64,000 bases of DNA from Flavobacterium piscinae (GCF_004122145.1 NZ_SBKQ01000013.1:58609-122608), one strand, 5' to 3'. Shown: positions 53,706 to 63,329, counted from the first letter of the stretch. Translations and numbers: made by a program. The notes: generated from the letters alone by a model not told the origin.

Positions 53706-53747
53706 GAATTGAATTTGATTTTTGACATTGAAATTGACATTTTAAAT

Positions 53748-55061
53748 ATGCTAGCACTAATAAAAAGTTTAAGAGGAGATAAAGTCATATGGGCATTAAT
53801 AGCCCTATTGGCTCTGTTTTCCTTTATGCCTGTTTTTAGTGCTAGTAGCAATTTGGCTTATGCCGGAAAAGGCACAGGAAATACCGTAAGTTATTTAATA
53901 AAACACCTTGTACACGTAGCACTCGGATTTTTCATCATATACCGAATTCACAAAATACCATACCATTATTTTAGAAGCATTTCGAGAATTTTATTGCCCT
54001 TTATTTGGCTATTGCTTGGTTATACGCTATTTAAAGGAACCGTGATTGCCGGTGCAAATGCAAGTCGATGGATTCAAGTGCCTTTTGTTGGAATTTCGTT
54101 TCAACCGTCTACTTTAGCGTTTATTGTGTTGATGATTTTTGTAGCTCGTTATTTATCAAAAACCAGAGAAGAACCACTCTCATTCAAATCATCATTCATT
54201 GATTTGTGGCTTCCTGTTGGAATTACATTGATGTTCATTTTGCCGGCTAACTTTTCAACAGCCGCATTAATTTTTTCAATGGTTTTAATGTTGGTTTTTG
54301 TCGGCAAGTATCCACTGAAATATATTGGGGCCGTGTTGGGAATTGGAATCGTATCGTTTGCCTTCTTTATTTTGATTGCTAAAGCATTTCCAAATCCATT
54401 AACCTCTCGCGTGAATACCTGGGAAGCACGTATTGAACGTTTTTTTAACGATGAAGTCAAAGATTCCGACGAAGTTTATCAAATAGAAAGAGCCAAAACA
54501 GCCATCGCAACCGGTGGAGTATATGGATTGGGGCCTGGAAAAAGCGTTCAAAAAAACTTTTTACCCCAATCTTCTTCCGATTTTATTTATGCCATTATTG
54601 TGGAAGAATTCGGTTTAGCGGGTGGTTTAGCCATATTAGCCATATATCTTTTACTTTTTTTCAGAATTGTAATAGCCGCTCACAAAGCCAATACGCTATT
54701 CGGAAAATTAGTCGTCGTCGGTCTCGGCTTTCCTATCGTATTTCAAGCGATGATAAACATGGGGGTTGCGGTTGAATTATTGCCCACAACCGGTCAAACA
54801 TTACCTTTAATTAGTAGCGGCGGGAGTTCGATTTGGGTGACTTGTTTGGCCTTAGGAATCATCATCAATGTAACCAAAAAAGAGGAGGAAATAGCAGCCG
54901 AAAATAAAGAAAAAGCCGTGCGTGATGCTGCTCTTCAAAAGATGATTGATAAACAATTAAAAGAAGATGAAGAGGCTCTTCAAAAAGAAGAGAATAATAA
55001 AGAAAATCCGGAGTATTCAATCGAAGATAACCCTATGAATGCAGTTTTAAACAAAAGTTAA
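53748..55061 (+). CDS. ftsW: Septal peptidoglycan polymerase FtsW (SEDS family)
   Basis: Glycosyltransferase of the SEDS family that polymerises lipid II at the septum together with FtsI. The ATG at 53748 ([15 protein letters not shown]) gives 437 residues; a TTG at 53709 would add 13 residues not expected in the family. About ten membrane helices. Seen are [35 protein letters not shown] (the SEDS catalytic region) and the C-terminal [13 protein letters not shown]. An acidic charged C-terminal tail of about 70 residues is present. murG follows after one base. Confidence 0.95.
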   Translation: MLALIKSLRGDKVIWALIALLALFSFMPVFSASSNLAYAGKGTGNTVSYLIKHLVHVALGFFIIYRIHKIPYHYFRSISRILLPFIWLLLGYTLFKGTVIAGANASRWIQVPFVGISFQPSTLAFIVLMIFVARYLSKTREEPLSFKSSFIDLWLPVGITLMFILPANFSTAALIFSMVLMLVFVGKYPLKYIGAVLGIGIVSFAFFILIAKAFPNPLTSRVNTWEARIERFFNDEVKDSDEVYQIERAKTAIATGGVYGLGPGKSVQKNFLPQSSSDFIYAIIVEEFGLAGGLAILAIYLLLFFRIVIAAHKANTLFGKLVVVGLGFPIVFQAMINMGVAVELLPTTGQTLPLISSGGSSIWVTCLALGIIINVTKKEEEIAAENKEKAVRDAALQKMIDKQLKEDEEALQKEENNKENPEYSIEDNPMNAVLNKS

Positions 55062-55062
55062 T

Positions 55063-56157
55063 ATGAGTACTTTTAAATTCATACTTAGTGGTGGAGGAAC
55101 CGGTGGACATATCTACCCGGCGATTGCTATTGCCAATGAATTAAAGGCTCAATTTCCCGATTGCGAAATTTTGTTTGTAGGGGCAAAAGATAAAATGGAA
55201 ATGCAAAAAGTACCACAAGCCGGCTATCCAATAAAAGGATTGTGGATTGCAGGTTTACAACGAAAATTAACCTTGCAAAATTTAATGTTTCCTATTAAAG
55301 TGATTGATAGTTTAATAAAATCAAGACGAATTGTAAAATCATTCAAACCGAATGTAGTTATCGGTACCGGAGGTTTTGCCTCAGGACCTTTATTGCGTGC
55401 AGCAGCTGTAATGAATATTCCAATTGTGGTGCAAGAGCAGAATTCTTATCCGGGAATTACCAATAAAATTTTAAGTAAAAGGGCTTCTGTGATTTGTGTG
55501 GCCTATGATAATTTAGAACGTTTTTTTCCAAAGAATAAAATAAAATTAACCGGAAATCCGGTACGTGAAGATTTGATTTCTATTGATACTAAACGATTGG
55601 ATGCGTTGACTTACTTTGCTTTAGATGCAACAAAAAAGACCTTGTTGGTTTTGGGAGGAAGTTTAGGTTCAAGAAGAATCAATCAACTTATTGCTAAAGA
55701 GTTAGATTTTATTACCAGTCAGAATATTCAAGTGATTTGGCAATGTGGTAAACTTTATTTTGATGAATACAGTCATTTTAATGAAAAGTCCAACGTAAAA
55801 GTTGTTTCATTCATCGACAGAATGGATTTGGTTTATGCCGCAGCCGATATTATCATTTCACGAGCAGGTGCATCGTCTGTATCAGAGCTTTGTTTGGTGG
55901 GTAAACCGGTCATTTTTATTCCTTCCCCCAATGTGGCGGAAGATCATCAAACCAAAAATGCAAAAGCAATTGTAGATAAAAAAGGAGCAATATTATTAAA
56001 AGAAAGTGAGTTGGACGAAAAATTTCAATCTGTTTTTTCTCATTTAATCGAAGATGAAAAACAGCAAACCGAACTAGGGAATCAAATAAGAAAATTAGCA
56101 AAACCAAACGCAACACAAGATATCGTTAAAGAGATTAGTAAACTAATGAAAAAGTAA
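55063..56157 (+). CDS. murG: Lipid II glycosyltransferase MurG
   Basis: Adds GlcNAc to lipid I on the cytoplasmic face. The 364-residue product shows the GT28 landmarks [18 protein letters not shown] (about 10-27), [38 protein letters not shown] and [16 protein letters not shown]. It starts one base after ftsW, and murC starts 39 bases on. Confidence 0.96.
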   Translation: MSTFKFILSGGGTGGHIYPAIAIANELKAQFPDCEILFVGAKDKMEMQKVPQAGYPIKGLWIAGLQRKLTLQNLMFPIKVIDSLIKSRRIVKSFKPNVVIGTGGFASGPLLRAAAVMNIPIVVQEQNSYPGITNKILSKRASVICVAYDNLERFFPKNKIKLTGNPVREDLISIDTKRLDALTYFALDATKKTLLVLGGSLGSRRINQLIAKELDFITSQNIQVIWQCGKLYFDEYSHFNEKSNVKVVSFIDRMDLVYAAADIIISRAGASSVSELCLVGKPVIFIPSPNVAEDHQTKNAKAIVDKKGAILLKESELDEKFQSVFSHLIEDEKQQTELGNQIRKLAKPNATQDIVKEISKLMKK

Positions 56158-56196
56158 AGAAGACTTTGTGTCTTTTAGCCTTTGTGGCAAAAAAAT
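56158..56196 (+). other. 39-base gap with a TTTG-rich phrase between murG and murC
   Basis: The gap holds ACTTTGTGTC and then CCTTTGTGGCAAAAAA. This kind of sentence of repeated TTTG blocks recurs in Bacteroidota intergenic regions as far as I recall, but it has no box of the TAnnTTTG form, so I do not call it a promoter. The TTG at 56182 is not used as a start. Confidence 0.4.
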
Positions 56197-57549
56197 ATGA
56201 ATCTAAATCAAATCCATAACGTTTATTTCATCGGAATCGGAGGAATCGGAATGAGTGCTCTAGCCCGTTATTTCAACTTTTTAGGAAAAGAAATTGCCGG
56301 TTACGACAAAACCGAAACTGAACTGACCAAAGAATTGGAAGCGATTGGAATGCAGATTCATTTTGATGATAGTATAGATAAAATTCCATCTCATTTCAAT
56401 AATGAGAATACATTAGTTATTATCACCCCGGCTATTCCAACTTCGCATAGCGAATGGAATTACTTTAAAGAAAAAAAATATGTTATCAAAAAAAGAGCAG
56501 AAGTCTTAGGAATAATTACCAAAGACACTTATTGCTTTGCTGTTGCCGGAACACACGGAAAAACAACTACTTCCTCAATTCTTGGTCATATTTTGTATGA
56601 GTGTGGTGTGGATGTCACTGCTTTCTTGGGCGGAATTGTAGAAAATTATAATTCCAACCTTATCGGAAACGGAAAAACGGTTACTGTGGTAGAAGCCGAT
56701 GAATTTGACCGCTCGTTCTTGCATCTTTATCCTAACATGGCATGCGTTACCTCAATGGATGCCGATCATTTGGATATTTATGGAAATTCGGATGCTATAG
56801 AGGCAACTTTTGTTGAATTTGCTGACAAAGTAGAAGATAAAAAAATGCTTTTCACACCCAAAAGTTTACCACTAGATGGAATGAAAATTGCCATTAATGA
56901 AGAAGCAGATTTTACCGCCATTAATATTAGAATAGAAAATAGTGCGTATGTTTTTGATGTGAAAACCCCATCGGAAACAATTAAAAATATACATTTCAAT
57001 TTGCCGGGAAGACACAATTTAATGAATGCTCTCATGGCTTTGGCAATGGCCAAAACATATGGATCCCCAACCGACGGTATTGCCAGAGCTTTGAGTACAT
57101 TCAACGGTATTAAAAGACGTTTTTCCTATCAAATTAAAACAGAAAAATTGGTTTTTATTGATGATTATGCACATCATCCTACTGAAATAAATGCGGTTCA
57201 CCAAGCCGTAAGAGAATTGTATCCCAAACAAAAAGTGTTGGCTGTTTTTCAACCGCATTTGTTCAGTAGAACGAAAGATTTTGCCGATGATTTTGCCAGA
57301 AGTCTTTCGCAATTTGACGAAGTCATTTTATTGGATATTTATCCTGCCAGAGAACTTCCAATTGAGGGAATTACCTCCCAATGGCTATTGTCTAAAATTG
57401 ATAACCCTACTAAAAAATTAGTAACAAAGAATAATTTGATAGAGACAATTTCCGCCTCTGATGCAACGGTAATTGTAACCATCGGAGCAGGTGATATTGG
57501 CGAATTAGTTAAACCGATAAAAGAGCGATTAAATGAAAAAGTATTTTAA
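56197..57549 (+). CDS. murC: UDP-N-acetylmuramate--L-alanine ligase MurC
   Basis: Adds L-alanine to UDP-MurNAc. The ATG at 56197 (MNLNQIHNVYFIGIGGIGMSALA) gives 450 residues. The glycine-rich UDP-binding loop GIGGIGMSALARYF, the ATP loop AGTHGKTTTSSILG, EADEFDRSFL and HHPTEINAV are all as expected. It overlaps the start of ftsQ by 17 bases. Confidence 0.96.
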   Translation: MNLNQIHNVYFIGIGGIGMSALARYFNFLGKEIAGYDKTETELTKELEAIGMQIHFDDSIDKIPSHFNNENTLVIITPAIPTSHSEWNYFKEKKYVIKKRAEVLGIITKDTYCFAVAGTHGKTTTSSILGHILYECGVDVTAFLGGIVENYNSNLIGNGKTVTVVEADEFDRSFLHLYPNMACVTSMDADHLDIYGNSDAIEATFVEFADKVEDKKMLFTPKSLPLDGMKIAINEEADFTAINIRIENSAYVFDVKTPSETIKNIHFNLPGRHNLMNALMALAMAKTYGSPTDGIARALSTFNGIKRRFSYQIKTEKLVFIDDYAHHPTEINAVHQAVRELYPKQKVLAVFQPHLFSRTKDFADDFARSLSQFDEVILLDIYPARELPIEGITSQWLLSKIDNPTKKLVTKNNLIETISASDATVIVTIGAGDIGELVKPIKERLNEKVF

Positions 57550-58258
57550 TTGGACAAATCTGCGTTTAGTGCTGATGCTCATGCTTTTGGTCTTTCTGTA
57601 TTCATTTACATCCAAAAGAAATGAGAATAGAAAATTGCAAAAGGCCACTGTTGAATTTCAAGATGGGGAGCAACTTTTTATAACACATGAAACGGTTAAT
57701 AAATTGTTAATAGAAAATAAAAAAGATGCTTCCAGTATACGGAAAGTTACTTTAGATTTGAATAATTTGGAAAATACCATCAACCAGCACGACATGGTAG
57801 AAAAAGCAGAAGTGTTCGTGAGTGTAGATGGTCATTTAAAAGCAGTTGTCAAGCAGAAGACACCGGTTGCCAGAATATTTGAAGGTAATGGTTCGTATTA
57901 TATTGATTATAAAGGAACTAAAATGCCATTGTCAACTATTCATACTGCACGTGTTCCGCTTGTATCAGGGGGGATAAACGACAAAAATAGAGAAGATTTA
58001 AACAAATTATTTCGAATGATTCACGATGATGAGTTTTTGAAAAAAAATATCATTGGCATTCAAGTTTTGCCATCCGGTAGCTTGAAAATGAAGAATAGAA
58101 ATTTTAATTACGATATCGATTTTGGAAAAACCATTAACATGGATAAGAAATTTAGGAATTATAAAGCCTTTTTTCAAAAAGCTGTTCAAGACAGTTCCAT
58201 ATATGGTTACCAATTAATTAATCTGAAGTTCACGCAACAGGTAGTTTGCACAAAATAG
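57533..58258 (+). CDS. ftsQ: Cell division protein FtsQ
   Basis: Bitopic divisome protein of 241 residues. A short cytoplasmic part leads to one membrane helix (about 10-26, LRLVLMLMLLVFLYSF) and a periplasmic POTRA-like region (about 40-115; VEFQDGEQLFITHETVNKLL, HDMVEKAEVFVSVDGHLKAVV) followed by a beta domain. Sequence conservation is low, but the place between murC and ftsA settles the identity. It overlaps murC by 17 bases; ftsA follows after six bases. Confidence 0.92.
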   Translation: MKKYFNWTNLRLVLMLMLLVFLYSFTSKRNENRKLQKATVEFQDGEQLFITHETVNKLLIENKKDASSIRKVTLDLNNLENTINQHDMVEKAEVFVSVDGHLKAVVKQKTPVARIFEGNGSYYIDYKGTKMPLSTIHTARVPLVSGGINDKNREDLNKLFRMIHDDEFLKKNIIGIQVLPSGSLKMKNRNFNYDIDFGKTINMDKKFRNYKAFFQKAVQDSSIYGYQLINLKFTQQVVCTK

Positions 58259-58264
58259 AAGCAC

Positions 58265-59626
58265 ATGAAAAACGAAAACATCGCAGTAGGTTTAGACATT
58301 GGTACCACAAAAATTGTGGCCATGATTGGTCGTAAAAACGAGTATGGCAAACTCGAAATCTTAGGTGTGGGAAAATCCAAAAGTTTGGGTGTTCACAGAG
58401 GAGTGGTTAACAATATTACGCAAACTATCCAATCAATCCAAACAGCGATTGCAGAGGCAGAAGAAAATTCGGGCTACATGATTAAAGACGTTGTGGTGGG
58501 AATTGCGGGTCAACATATTCGCAGTATTCAGCACAGTGACTACATCAGCCGTAGTAATCCGGAGGAAGTAATTTGCGATAAAGACATCGAGCAATTGATT
58601 GGTCAAGTTCATAAATTGGCTATGCTGCCGGGGGAAGAAATTATTCATGTGTTGCCACAAGAGTTCAAAATTGACGGACAAGCTGAAATCAAAGAACCTA
58701 TCGGGATGTATGGCGGTCGATTAGAAAGTAGTTTTCATGTTGTAGTAGGTCATGCCGCTTCTATCCGAAACGTAGGTCGTTGCATCCAAAGTGCTGGAAT
58801 CGAATTGTCAGGATTAACTTTAGAACCCTTAGCGTCGTCTGATGCAGTTTTAAGTCAAGAGGAAAAAGAAGCAGGTGTTGCGTTGATTGATATTGGAGGT
58901 GGAACTACTGATTTAGCTATTTTTAAAGATGGAATCATTCGTCACACAGCTGTAATTCCTTTCGGTGGAAATGTGATTACGGATGATATCAAAGAAGGTT
59001 GCTCAATTATCGAAAAACAAGCTGAATTATTAAAAGTTAAATTCGGATCAGCTTGGCCGGGAGAAAACAAAGACAACGAAATTGTTTCTATTCCCGGGTT
59101 AAGAGGGCGTGAGCCAAAAGAAATTTCATTAAAAAACCTTTCAAAAATAATTAATGCTCGCGTAGTTGAAATTATTGAGCAGGTTTTTGATGAAATTAAA
59201 TCCTACGGATGTGATGACCCTAAAAAGAAACTAATTGCCGGAATTGTTTTAACAGGTGGTGGTTCGCAATTAAAACACATCAAACAATTAGTAGAATACA
59301 TCACCGGAATGGACACTCGGATCGGTTATCCGAATGAACATTTAGCCGGAAACTCTGACGAAGAAATGTCAAGTCCGTTATATGCTACTGCAGTCGGATT
59401 AATGATGAATAGCATTAATAATAACACCAAAAGTGCTATTTTGATGTCAGAAATGGAACAATCGCTTCCAAAAGAAGTAGTTGTTGAAGAGCCTAAAAAT
59501 GAGCCTGTTGCCGAAGCCCCAAAAGCAGCAGCCCCAAAAAATGAAAGTACCGAGAATAAAATCAAACGTTCTTTCTTTGATAAATATGTAGAAAAGATTA
59601 AAGAATTTTTAGATAATGCAGAATAG
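58265..59626 (+). CDS. ftsA: Cell division protein FtsA
   Basis: Actin-like ATPase that tethers FtsZ to the membrane. The 453-residue product has GLDIGTTKIVAMIG (phosphate 1), VVGIAGQHIRS, LIDIGGGTTDLAIF (phosphate 2) and GIVLTGGGSQLKHI. The C-terminus is a linker rich in Pro and Ala (about 400-425) and the helix SFFDKYVEKIKEFLDNAE, the membrane-targeting amphipathic helix. It is 53 bases before ftsZ. Confidence 0.96.
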   Translation: MKNENIAVGLDIGTTKIVAMIGRKNEYGKLEILGVGKSKSLGVHRGVVNNITQTIQSIQTAIAEAEENSGYMIKDVVVGIAGQHIRSIQHSDYISRSNPEEVICDKDIEQLIGQVHKLAMLPGEEIIHVLPQEFKIDGQAEIKEPIGMYGGRLESSFHVVVGHAASIRNVGRCIQSAGIELSGLTLEPLASSDAVLSQEEKEAGVALIDIGGGTTDLAIFKDGIIRHTAVIPFGGNVITDDIKEGCSIIEKQAELLKVKFGSAWPGENKDNEIVSIPGLRGREPKEISLKNLSKIINARVVEIIEQVFDEIKSYGCDDPKKKLIAGIVLTGGGSQLKHIKQLVEYITGMDTRIGYPNEHLAGNSDEEMSSPLYATAVGLMMNSINNNTKSAILMSEMEQSLPKEVVVEEPKNEPVAEAPKAAAPKNESTENKIKRSFFDKYVEKIKEFLDNAE

Positions 59627-59679
59627 ACCTAGTTCTGTATGATTGAGAAATTTAGAATGAATTAGAAAAACCAAGTAGT

Positions 59680-61617
59680 ATGATAAGCAACTCAGATTTT
59701 GGAAGCATTTCATTTGATTTACCTAAAAATCAATCAAATGTAATTAAAGTAATTGGTGTTGGCGGTGGCGGAAGTAACGCCATCAACCACATGTTTAAAC
59801 AGGGGATTAAAGGAGTAGATTTTGTAGTTTGTAATACGGACTCACAAGCACTTCAAAACAGTCCCGTTCCTAATAAAATTCAGTTGGGCGTAAATCTAAC
59901 CGAAGGATTAGGTGCCGGTGCAAATCCGGAAGTAGGTCAGCAGTCTGCTTTAGAAAGCATGGAAGACATTGATAAATTATTAGATAGTAACACCAAAATG
60001 ATTTTCATCACCGCAGGAATGGGTGGTGGAACCGGTACTGGTGCTGCTCCTGTAATTGCTCAAATGGCCAAAGAAAAAGATATTTTAACGGTAGGAATTG
60101 TTACCATTCCTTTTCAATTTGAAGGAAAAGTTCGCTCCGAACAAGCGATGTCCGGTGTAGAACGTCTGCGTAAACAGGTTGATTCACTTATCGTTATCAA
60201 TAATAATAAATTAAGAGAAGTATATGGTAATCTTGGTTTCAAAGCAGGATTTTCTAAAGCTGATGAAGTATTAGCTACTGCATCACGAGGTATCGCCGAA
60301 GTAATTACGCACCACTACACGCAAAACATCGATTTAAAAGATGCAAAAACTGTTTTATCCAACAGTGGAACTGCCATCATGGGTTCTGCTATTGCTGAAG
60401 GCGAAAACAGAGCCAAAGATGCTATTGTTTCAGCATTGGATTCACCGTTATTAAATGACAATAAAATTACAGGAGCCAAAAACGTATTGTTGCTTATCGT
60501 TTCTGGTTCAACTGAAATTACAATTGATGAAATCGGTGAAATTAACGACCATATTCAAGCGGAGGCAGGTTATAATGCCAATATCATTATGGGAGTTGGT
60601 GAAGATGAATTATTAGGAGATTCCATCGCCGTAACCATTATTGCTACGGGTTTTAATGTGGAACAGCAAAAAGAGATCGTAAATGCTGAGCCTAAAAAAA
60701 TAATTCATTCGTTAGAAGAGAATCAAACCAATACGATCGACTTGAGTCAAAAAACAGTTGTTCCGGTAGCAGCAGATGTTTCTTTTGAAAATGAAACACC
60801 AAAAGCTGTAATAGAAGACAAAATTGTTTTTGAATTGATTGAAGAACTAGAAGTTATTGAACCTAAAATGGTTTCAGAGTTAATTCCAACAACCGATTTT
60901 ATCAAGGATATTGAGGTAACGTATGAAATTGTTTCACCCTTTTCAGAAAATCAATTGTTTGTTACAACACCGGAAGTCCGCGAAATTATCGTAAAAGATC
61001 CTGAATTTGTGATTGTTGAAAAAGACCAAGTAACCTTGTCTTTTGATTTGTCAATTGATAAAACAACGGAAGAAGCTGAAGCAGAAAAAACAGTTCTTTT
61101 TGAACTTGACCCAATTGCGACTAATGAAATAATTGTGAATGAACCAAAGCAGGTTATTCCAATGACCGAAGTAAATGAAACAGGCGTAGTGCGTTACTCT
61201 TTGGAAGAATATATGGAAGTGGAATCCGAGTTGTTGAATTCCAAACCAATTGTGAATGTGGTAGAAGAGCCAATTAATGAAGAAATGAATATTACGATGA
61301 AAAAAGTTGACACACCTTCTTCATTTACTCCTTCATTTGACGAAATTAATCCAGTAACAGAATTAACCATCGAGGAAACGTTGAAAATGCGTGCCGATGA
61401 ACGTAGAAAAAAACTAAAAGAATTCAATTACAAGTTTCACAATAATTCATCTCGTTTGGATGAGATGGAAAAAGTACCGGCTTATAAAAGAATGGGTGTA
61501 GATTTACCATCAAATACACCAGTTAATAATCAATCTAAGACTTCACTGGGAACGGATAGTAATAATGATGCTCAATTGCGATCAAACAATTCTTTTCTTC
61601 ACGATAATGTGGATTAA
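59680..61617 (+). CDS. ftsZ: Cell division protein FtsZ with extended C-terminal linker
   Basis: Tubulin-like GTPase that forms the division ring. The GTPase domain (about 20-330) has GVGGGGSNAINHM, the G-box GGGTGTG at 115-121 and the T7 region with NDHIQAEAGYNANI. The product is 645 residues, much longer than enterobacterial FtsZ (about 383), because of an acidic linker (about 330-625) typical of Bacteroidota. Near its end are two blocks that look conserved: YSLEEYMEVESELLNS and RADERRKKLKEFNYKFHNN. The extreme C-terminus NNSFLHDNVD is the probable FtsA-binding tail. A terminator follows at 61640. Confidence 0.97.
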   Translation: MISNSDFGSISFDLPKNQSNVIKVIGVGGGGSNAINHMFKQGIKGVDFVVCNTDSQALQNSPVPNKIQLGVNLTEGLGAGANPEVGQQSALESMEDIDKLLDSNTKMIFITAGMGGGTGTGAAPVIAQMAKEKDILTVGIVTIPFQFEGKVRSEQAMSGVERLRKQVDSLIVINNNKLREVYGNLGFKAGFSKADEVLATASRGIAEVITHHYTQNIDLKDAKTVLSNSGTAIMGSAIAEGENRAKDAIVSALDSPLLNDNKITGAKNVLLLIVSGSTEITIDEIGEINDHIQAEAGYNANIIMGVGEDELLGDSIAVTIIATGFNVEQQKEIVNAEPKKIIHSLEENQTNTIDLSQKTVVPVAADVSFENETPKAVIEDKIVFELIEELEVIEPKMVSELIPTTDFIKDIEVTYEIVSPFSENQLFVTTPEVREIIVKDPEFVIVEKDQVTLSFDLSIDKTTEEAEAEKTVLFELDPIATNEIIVNEPKQVIPMTEVNETGVVRYSLEEYMEVESELLNSKPIVNVVEEPINEEMNITMKKVDTPSSFTPSFDEINPVTELTIEETLKMRADERRKKLKEFNYKFHNNSSRLDEMEKVPAYKRMGVDLPSNTPVNNQSKTSLGTDSNNDAQLRSNNSFLHDNVD

Positions 61618-61639
61618 CTAACTCAAACAAATCCTTTTT

Positions 61640-61679
61640 AACCCGAAAATCAGCATATGGTTTTCGGGTTATTTTTTTT
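61640..61679 (+). terminator. Terminator of the dcw operon after ftsZ
   Basis: A perfect ten-base stem (61640-61649 with 61661-61670) with an 11-base loop and eight T residues, 22 bases after the ftsZ stop. Confidence 0.88.
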
Positions 61680-61686
61680 ATCTTTG
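61679..61686 (+). promoter_or_regulatory. -7 box for the YqeY-like gene
   Basis: TATCTTTG matches TAnnTTTG, directly after the ftsZ terminator T-run and 52 bases before the ATG at 61739. Confidence 0.55.
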
Positions 61687-61738
61687 CACTCCGTTTGGAG
61701 CGAGTTTTAAAAGTAATCTTTTTAAAAAAATAGAAAGC

Positions 61739-62188
61739 ATGAGTCTGCAAAGCCAAATTAATGAAGAAATTAAAAATGCAATGCTTGCCAAAGACACATT
61801 GGCATTAGAAGCATTACGAGCTGTAAAATCGGCTATATTGTTAGCTTTAACAGAAGGCGGATCAAAAGAGGAATTAGCTCAAGAAGATGAAATTAAGTTG
61901 TTGCAACGACTTGTCAAACAACGCAAAGACAGTGCGGCTATTTATGTAGAGCAAGGCAGACCGGATTTAGCCGAGCCGGAAGTGCAACAAGCAGCAGTTA
62001 TCGAAAAGTTTTTACCAAAACAATTAAGTGAAGCAGAAGTGGAAGCAATTGTTGCTCAAATCATTGCGGATAACGGATTTTCAGGTTTGGCAGCAATGGG
62101 TCAATTGATGGGAATAGCTTCTAAAAAACTAGCTGGAAGTGCAGACGGAAAAACAATTTCAACAATAGTAAAAAAGCTTTTAGCATAA
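61739..62188 (+). CDS. GatB/YqeY domain protein
   Basis: A 149-residue cytoplasmic protein with the YqeY fold, the tRNA-binding tail domain of the amidotransferase GatB occurring alone. It starts MSLQSQINEEIKNAMLAKDTLALEALRAVKSAIL and ends with FLPKQLSEAEVEAIV and AAMGQLMGIASKKLAG, typical of the family. Stand-alone members are thought to be tRNA-related, but the role is not proven. It lies between ftsZ and tRNA-Arg. Confidence 0.9.
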   Translation: MSLQSQINEEIKNAMLAKDTLALEALRAVKSAILLALTEGGSKEELAQEDEIKLLQRLVKQRKDSAAIYVEQGRPDLAEPEVQQAAVIEKFLPKQLSEAEVEAIVAQIIADNGFSGLAAMGQLMGIASKKLAGSADGKTISTIVKKLLA

Positions 62189-62226
62189 TATAAATTATTG
62201 TAGATTCGCACTTCGAAAATACAAAT

Positions 62227-62300
62227 GGCTGCGTAGTTCAACTGGATAGAATATCAGATTTCGGCTCTGAGGGTTGGGGGTTCGAATCCCTTCGCGGTCA
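62227..62300 (+). tRNA. tRNA-Arg (anticodon TCG)
   Basis: A 74-nt cloverleaf. Acceptor GGCTGCG pairs with CGCGGTC (two G-U), D arm GTTC/GAAT, anticodon stem TCAGA/TCTGA closing loop TTTCGGC with anticodon TCG (reads CGA and related codons), T arm GGGGG-TTCGAAT-CCCTT. Discriminator A and no encoded CCA. The weaker pairing (G-U in D and T stems) still leaves a normal fold. Confidence 0.9.
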
Positions 62301-62305
62301 CGAAT

Positions 62306-62370
62306 AAAACCAATAGGGTAAATAAAATTTCCAAGCTTGCTTGAGAATTTTATTTACCCTATTGGTTTTT
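62306..62370 (+). terminator. Very long hairpin after tRNA-Arg
   Basis: AAAACCAATAGGGTAAATAA at 62306 begins a 24-base arm (to 62329) that pairs perfectly with 62346-62369; the 16-base loop itself can form CAAG/CTTG. A five-T run ends at 62370. It can serve as terminator for the tRNA, but a perfect 24-bp stem is far longer than other terminators in this window. A small hairpin CAAAG-CGGAG-CTTTG follows at 62371-62385. Confidence 0.7.
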
Positions 62371-62456
62371 CAAAGCGGAGCTTTGAGGGATGGCAGTAAG
62401 CAATTCTGTGGAGAATAATAAGAAAGCATATTCCAAAGTATATCGAATAACGTTTT

Positions 62457-62492
62457 TTTATCAATAATTTTTTCAAGATAATTATTGATAAA
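62457..62492. repeat. 13-bp perfect inverted repeat upstream of the exported protein gene
   Basis: TTTATCAATAATT (62457-62469) is the exact complement of AATTATTGATAAA (62480-62492), with ten bases between. It lies 53 bases before the ATG at 62546 and could be an operator or an upstream terminator-like hairpin. Confidence 0.6.
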
Positions 62493-62545
62493 CCATTAAA
62501 TTGTATATTTTTACTACACTAATCAAAATTAAAACAATAAACAAA

Positions 62546-63151
62546 ATGAAAAAAATTATTATTGTAGCAGCAATCTTTGTTTCTACTATGCTAAATGCAC
62601 AAGATATGAAAGTTCTTAAAGGCGATTTCGGAGCTTTGAAAGGACAAACTGAAGTTAATGTTGAATTCGACTTTTCCAAATTAACATTAATGAAGGAAGA
62701 AAAAACAGAGGCACAATATGTAGAAGAACGTGCGAAAGAATTAAACGAAAAAAACAAAGGAGTTGGCGATGTATGGAAAAAGAAATGGGAATCAAGTAAA
62801 GAATTGATTTGGAAACCAAAATTTTTAGAATTAATCAACGTTGTGCTTTCTAAAGACAAAAAAGATTTAACTTTCCAAGAAGGATTGACTTCTGCAAAGT
62901 ATACTTTAATTGTTGAAGCAGTTTGGATTTACCCTGGATGGGATGTGGCCATGATGAAAAAACCGGCTAAAGTAACTACTTTGATAAAACTTGTGGAAAC
63001 CAATAACAAGTCAAATGTTTTGCTTGAATTGTCCAGCAAAGAAGCTCCCGGTGACCAATGGGGAAGCAATTTTAGCAACGAAAGCCGTATTGGTGAAGGC
63101 TTTGCTAAAACCGGGAAATCAGTTGCCAAAATGATTCTTAAAAAGATATAA
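62546..63151 (+). CDS. Exported protein of unknown function
   Basis: From the ATG at 62546 (MKKIIIVAAIFVSTMLNAQ) the product is 201 residues with a signal peptide of about 18; the longer frame from 62501 would bury this signal and is rejected. The mature protein starts DMKVLKGDFGALKGQTEVNV and includes KTEAQYVEERAKELNEKNKG and TLIVEAVWIYPGWDVAMMKK, which look conserved, but I cannot name the family. It is likely a periplasmic or outer-membrane-associated beta protein. Terminators lie at 63170 and 63291. Confidence 0.82.
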   Translation: MKKIIIVAAIFVSTMLNAQDMKVLKGDFGALKGQTEVNVEFDFSKLTLMKEEKTEAQYVEERAKELNEKNKGVGDVWKKKWESSKELIWKPKFLELINVVLSKDKKDLTFQEGLTSAKYTLIVEAVWIYPGWDVAMMKKPAKVTTLIKLVETNNKSNVLLELSSKEAPGDQWGSNFSNESRIGEGFAKTGKSVAKMILKKI

Positions 63152-63169
63152 GTTACTTCTTTGAAGATA

Positions 63170-63207
63170 AAAAGCAGTTGGAATTTAGTTTTCAACGGCT
63201 TTTTTTT
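63170..63207 (+). terminator. Terminator after the exported protein gene
   Basis: AAAAGCAGTTG (63170-63180) pairs with CAACGGCTTTT (63193-63203) with one mismatch, followed by a T-run. Confidence 0.7.
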
Positions 63208-63290
63208 ATGTCTGGATGAAGAGTTACTTTATTCCCTTTGGTACGTGGTGATTTTTATATATCATTCGATTTAAGGCATTTTCAAATGTA

Positions 63291-63329
63291 AAAAAGACGA
63301 ACTTTACTATTCGTCTTTTGGTTTTTTTT
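63291..63329. terminator. Bidirectional terminator between convergent genes
   Basis: A ten-base perfect stem (63292-63301 with 63310-63319) around an eight-base loop; plus-strand T-run after it and, on the minus strand, a T-run too, so it can end the minus-strand gene at 63403 as well. Confidence 0.8.

Noticed and set aside
53709..53747. TTG start for ftsW
   Set aside because: The added residues do not belong to the family and a normal ATG with a proper N-terminus exists at 53748.
62301..62545. Integrated element at the tRNA-Arg 3' end
   Set aside because: There is no integrase gene and no repeat of the tRNA 3' end downstream within the window, so only a long hairpin can be claimed.
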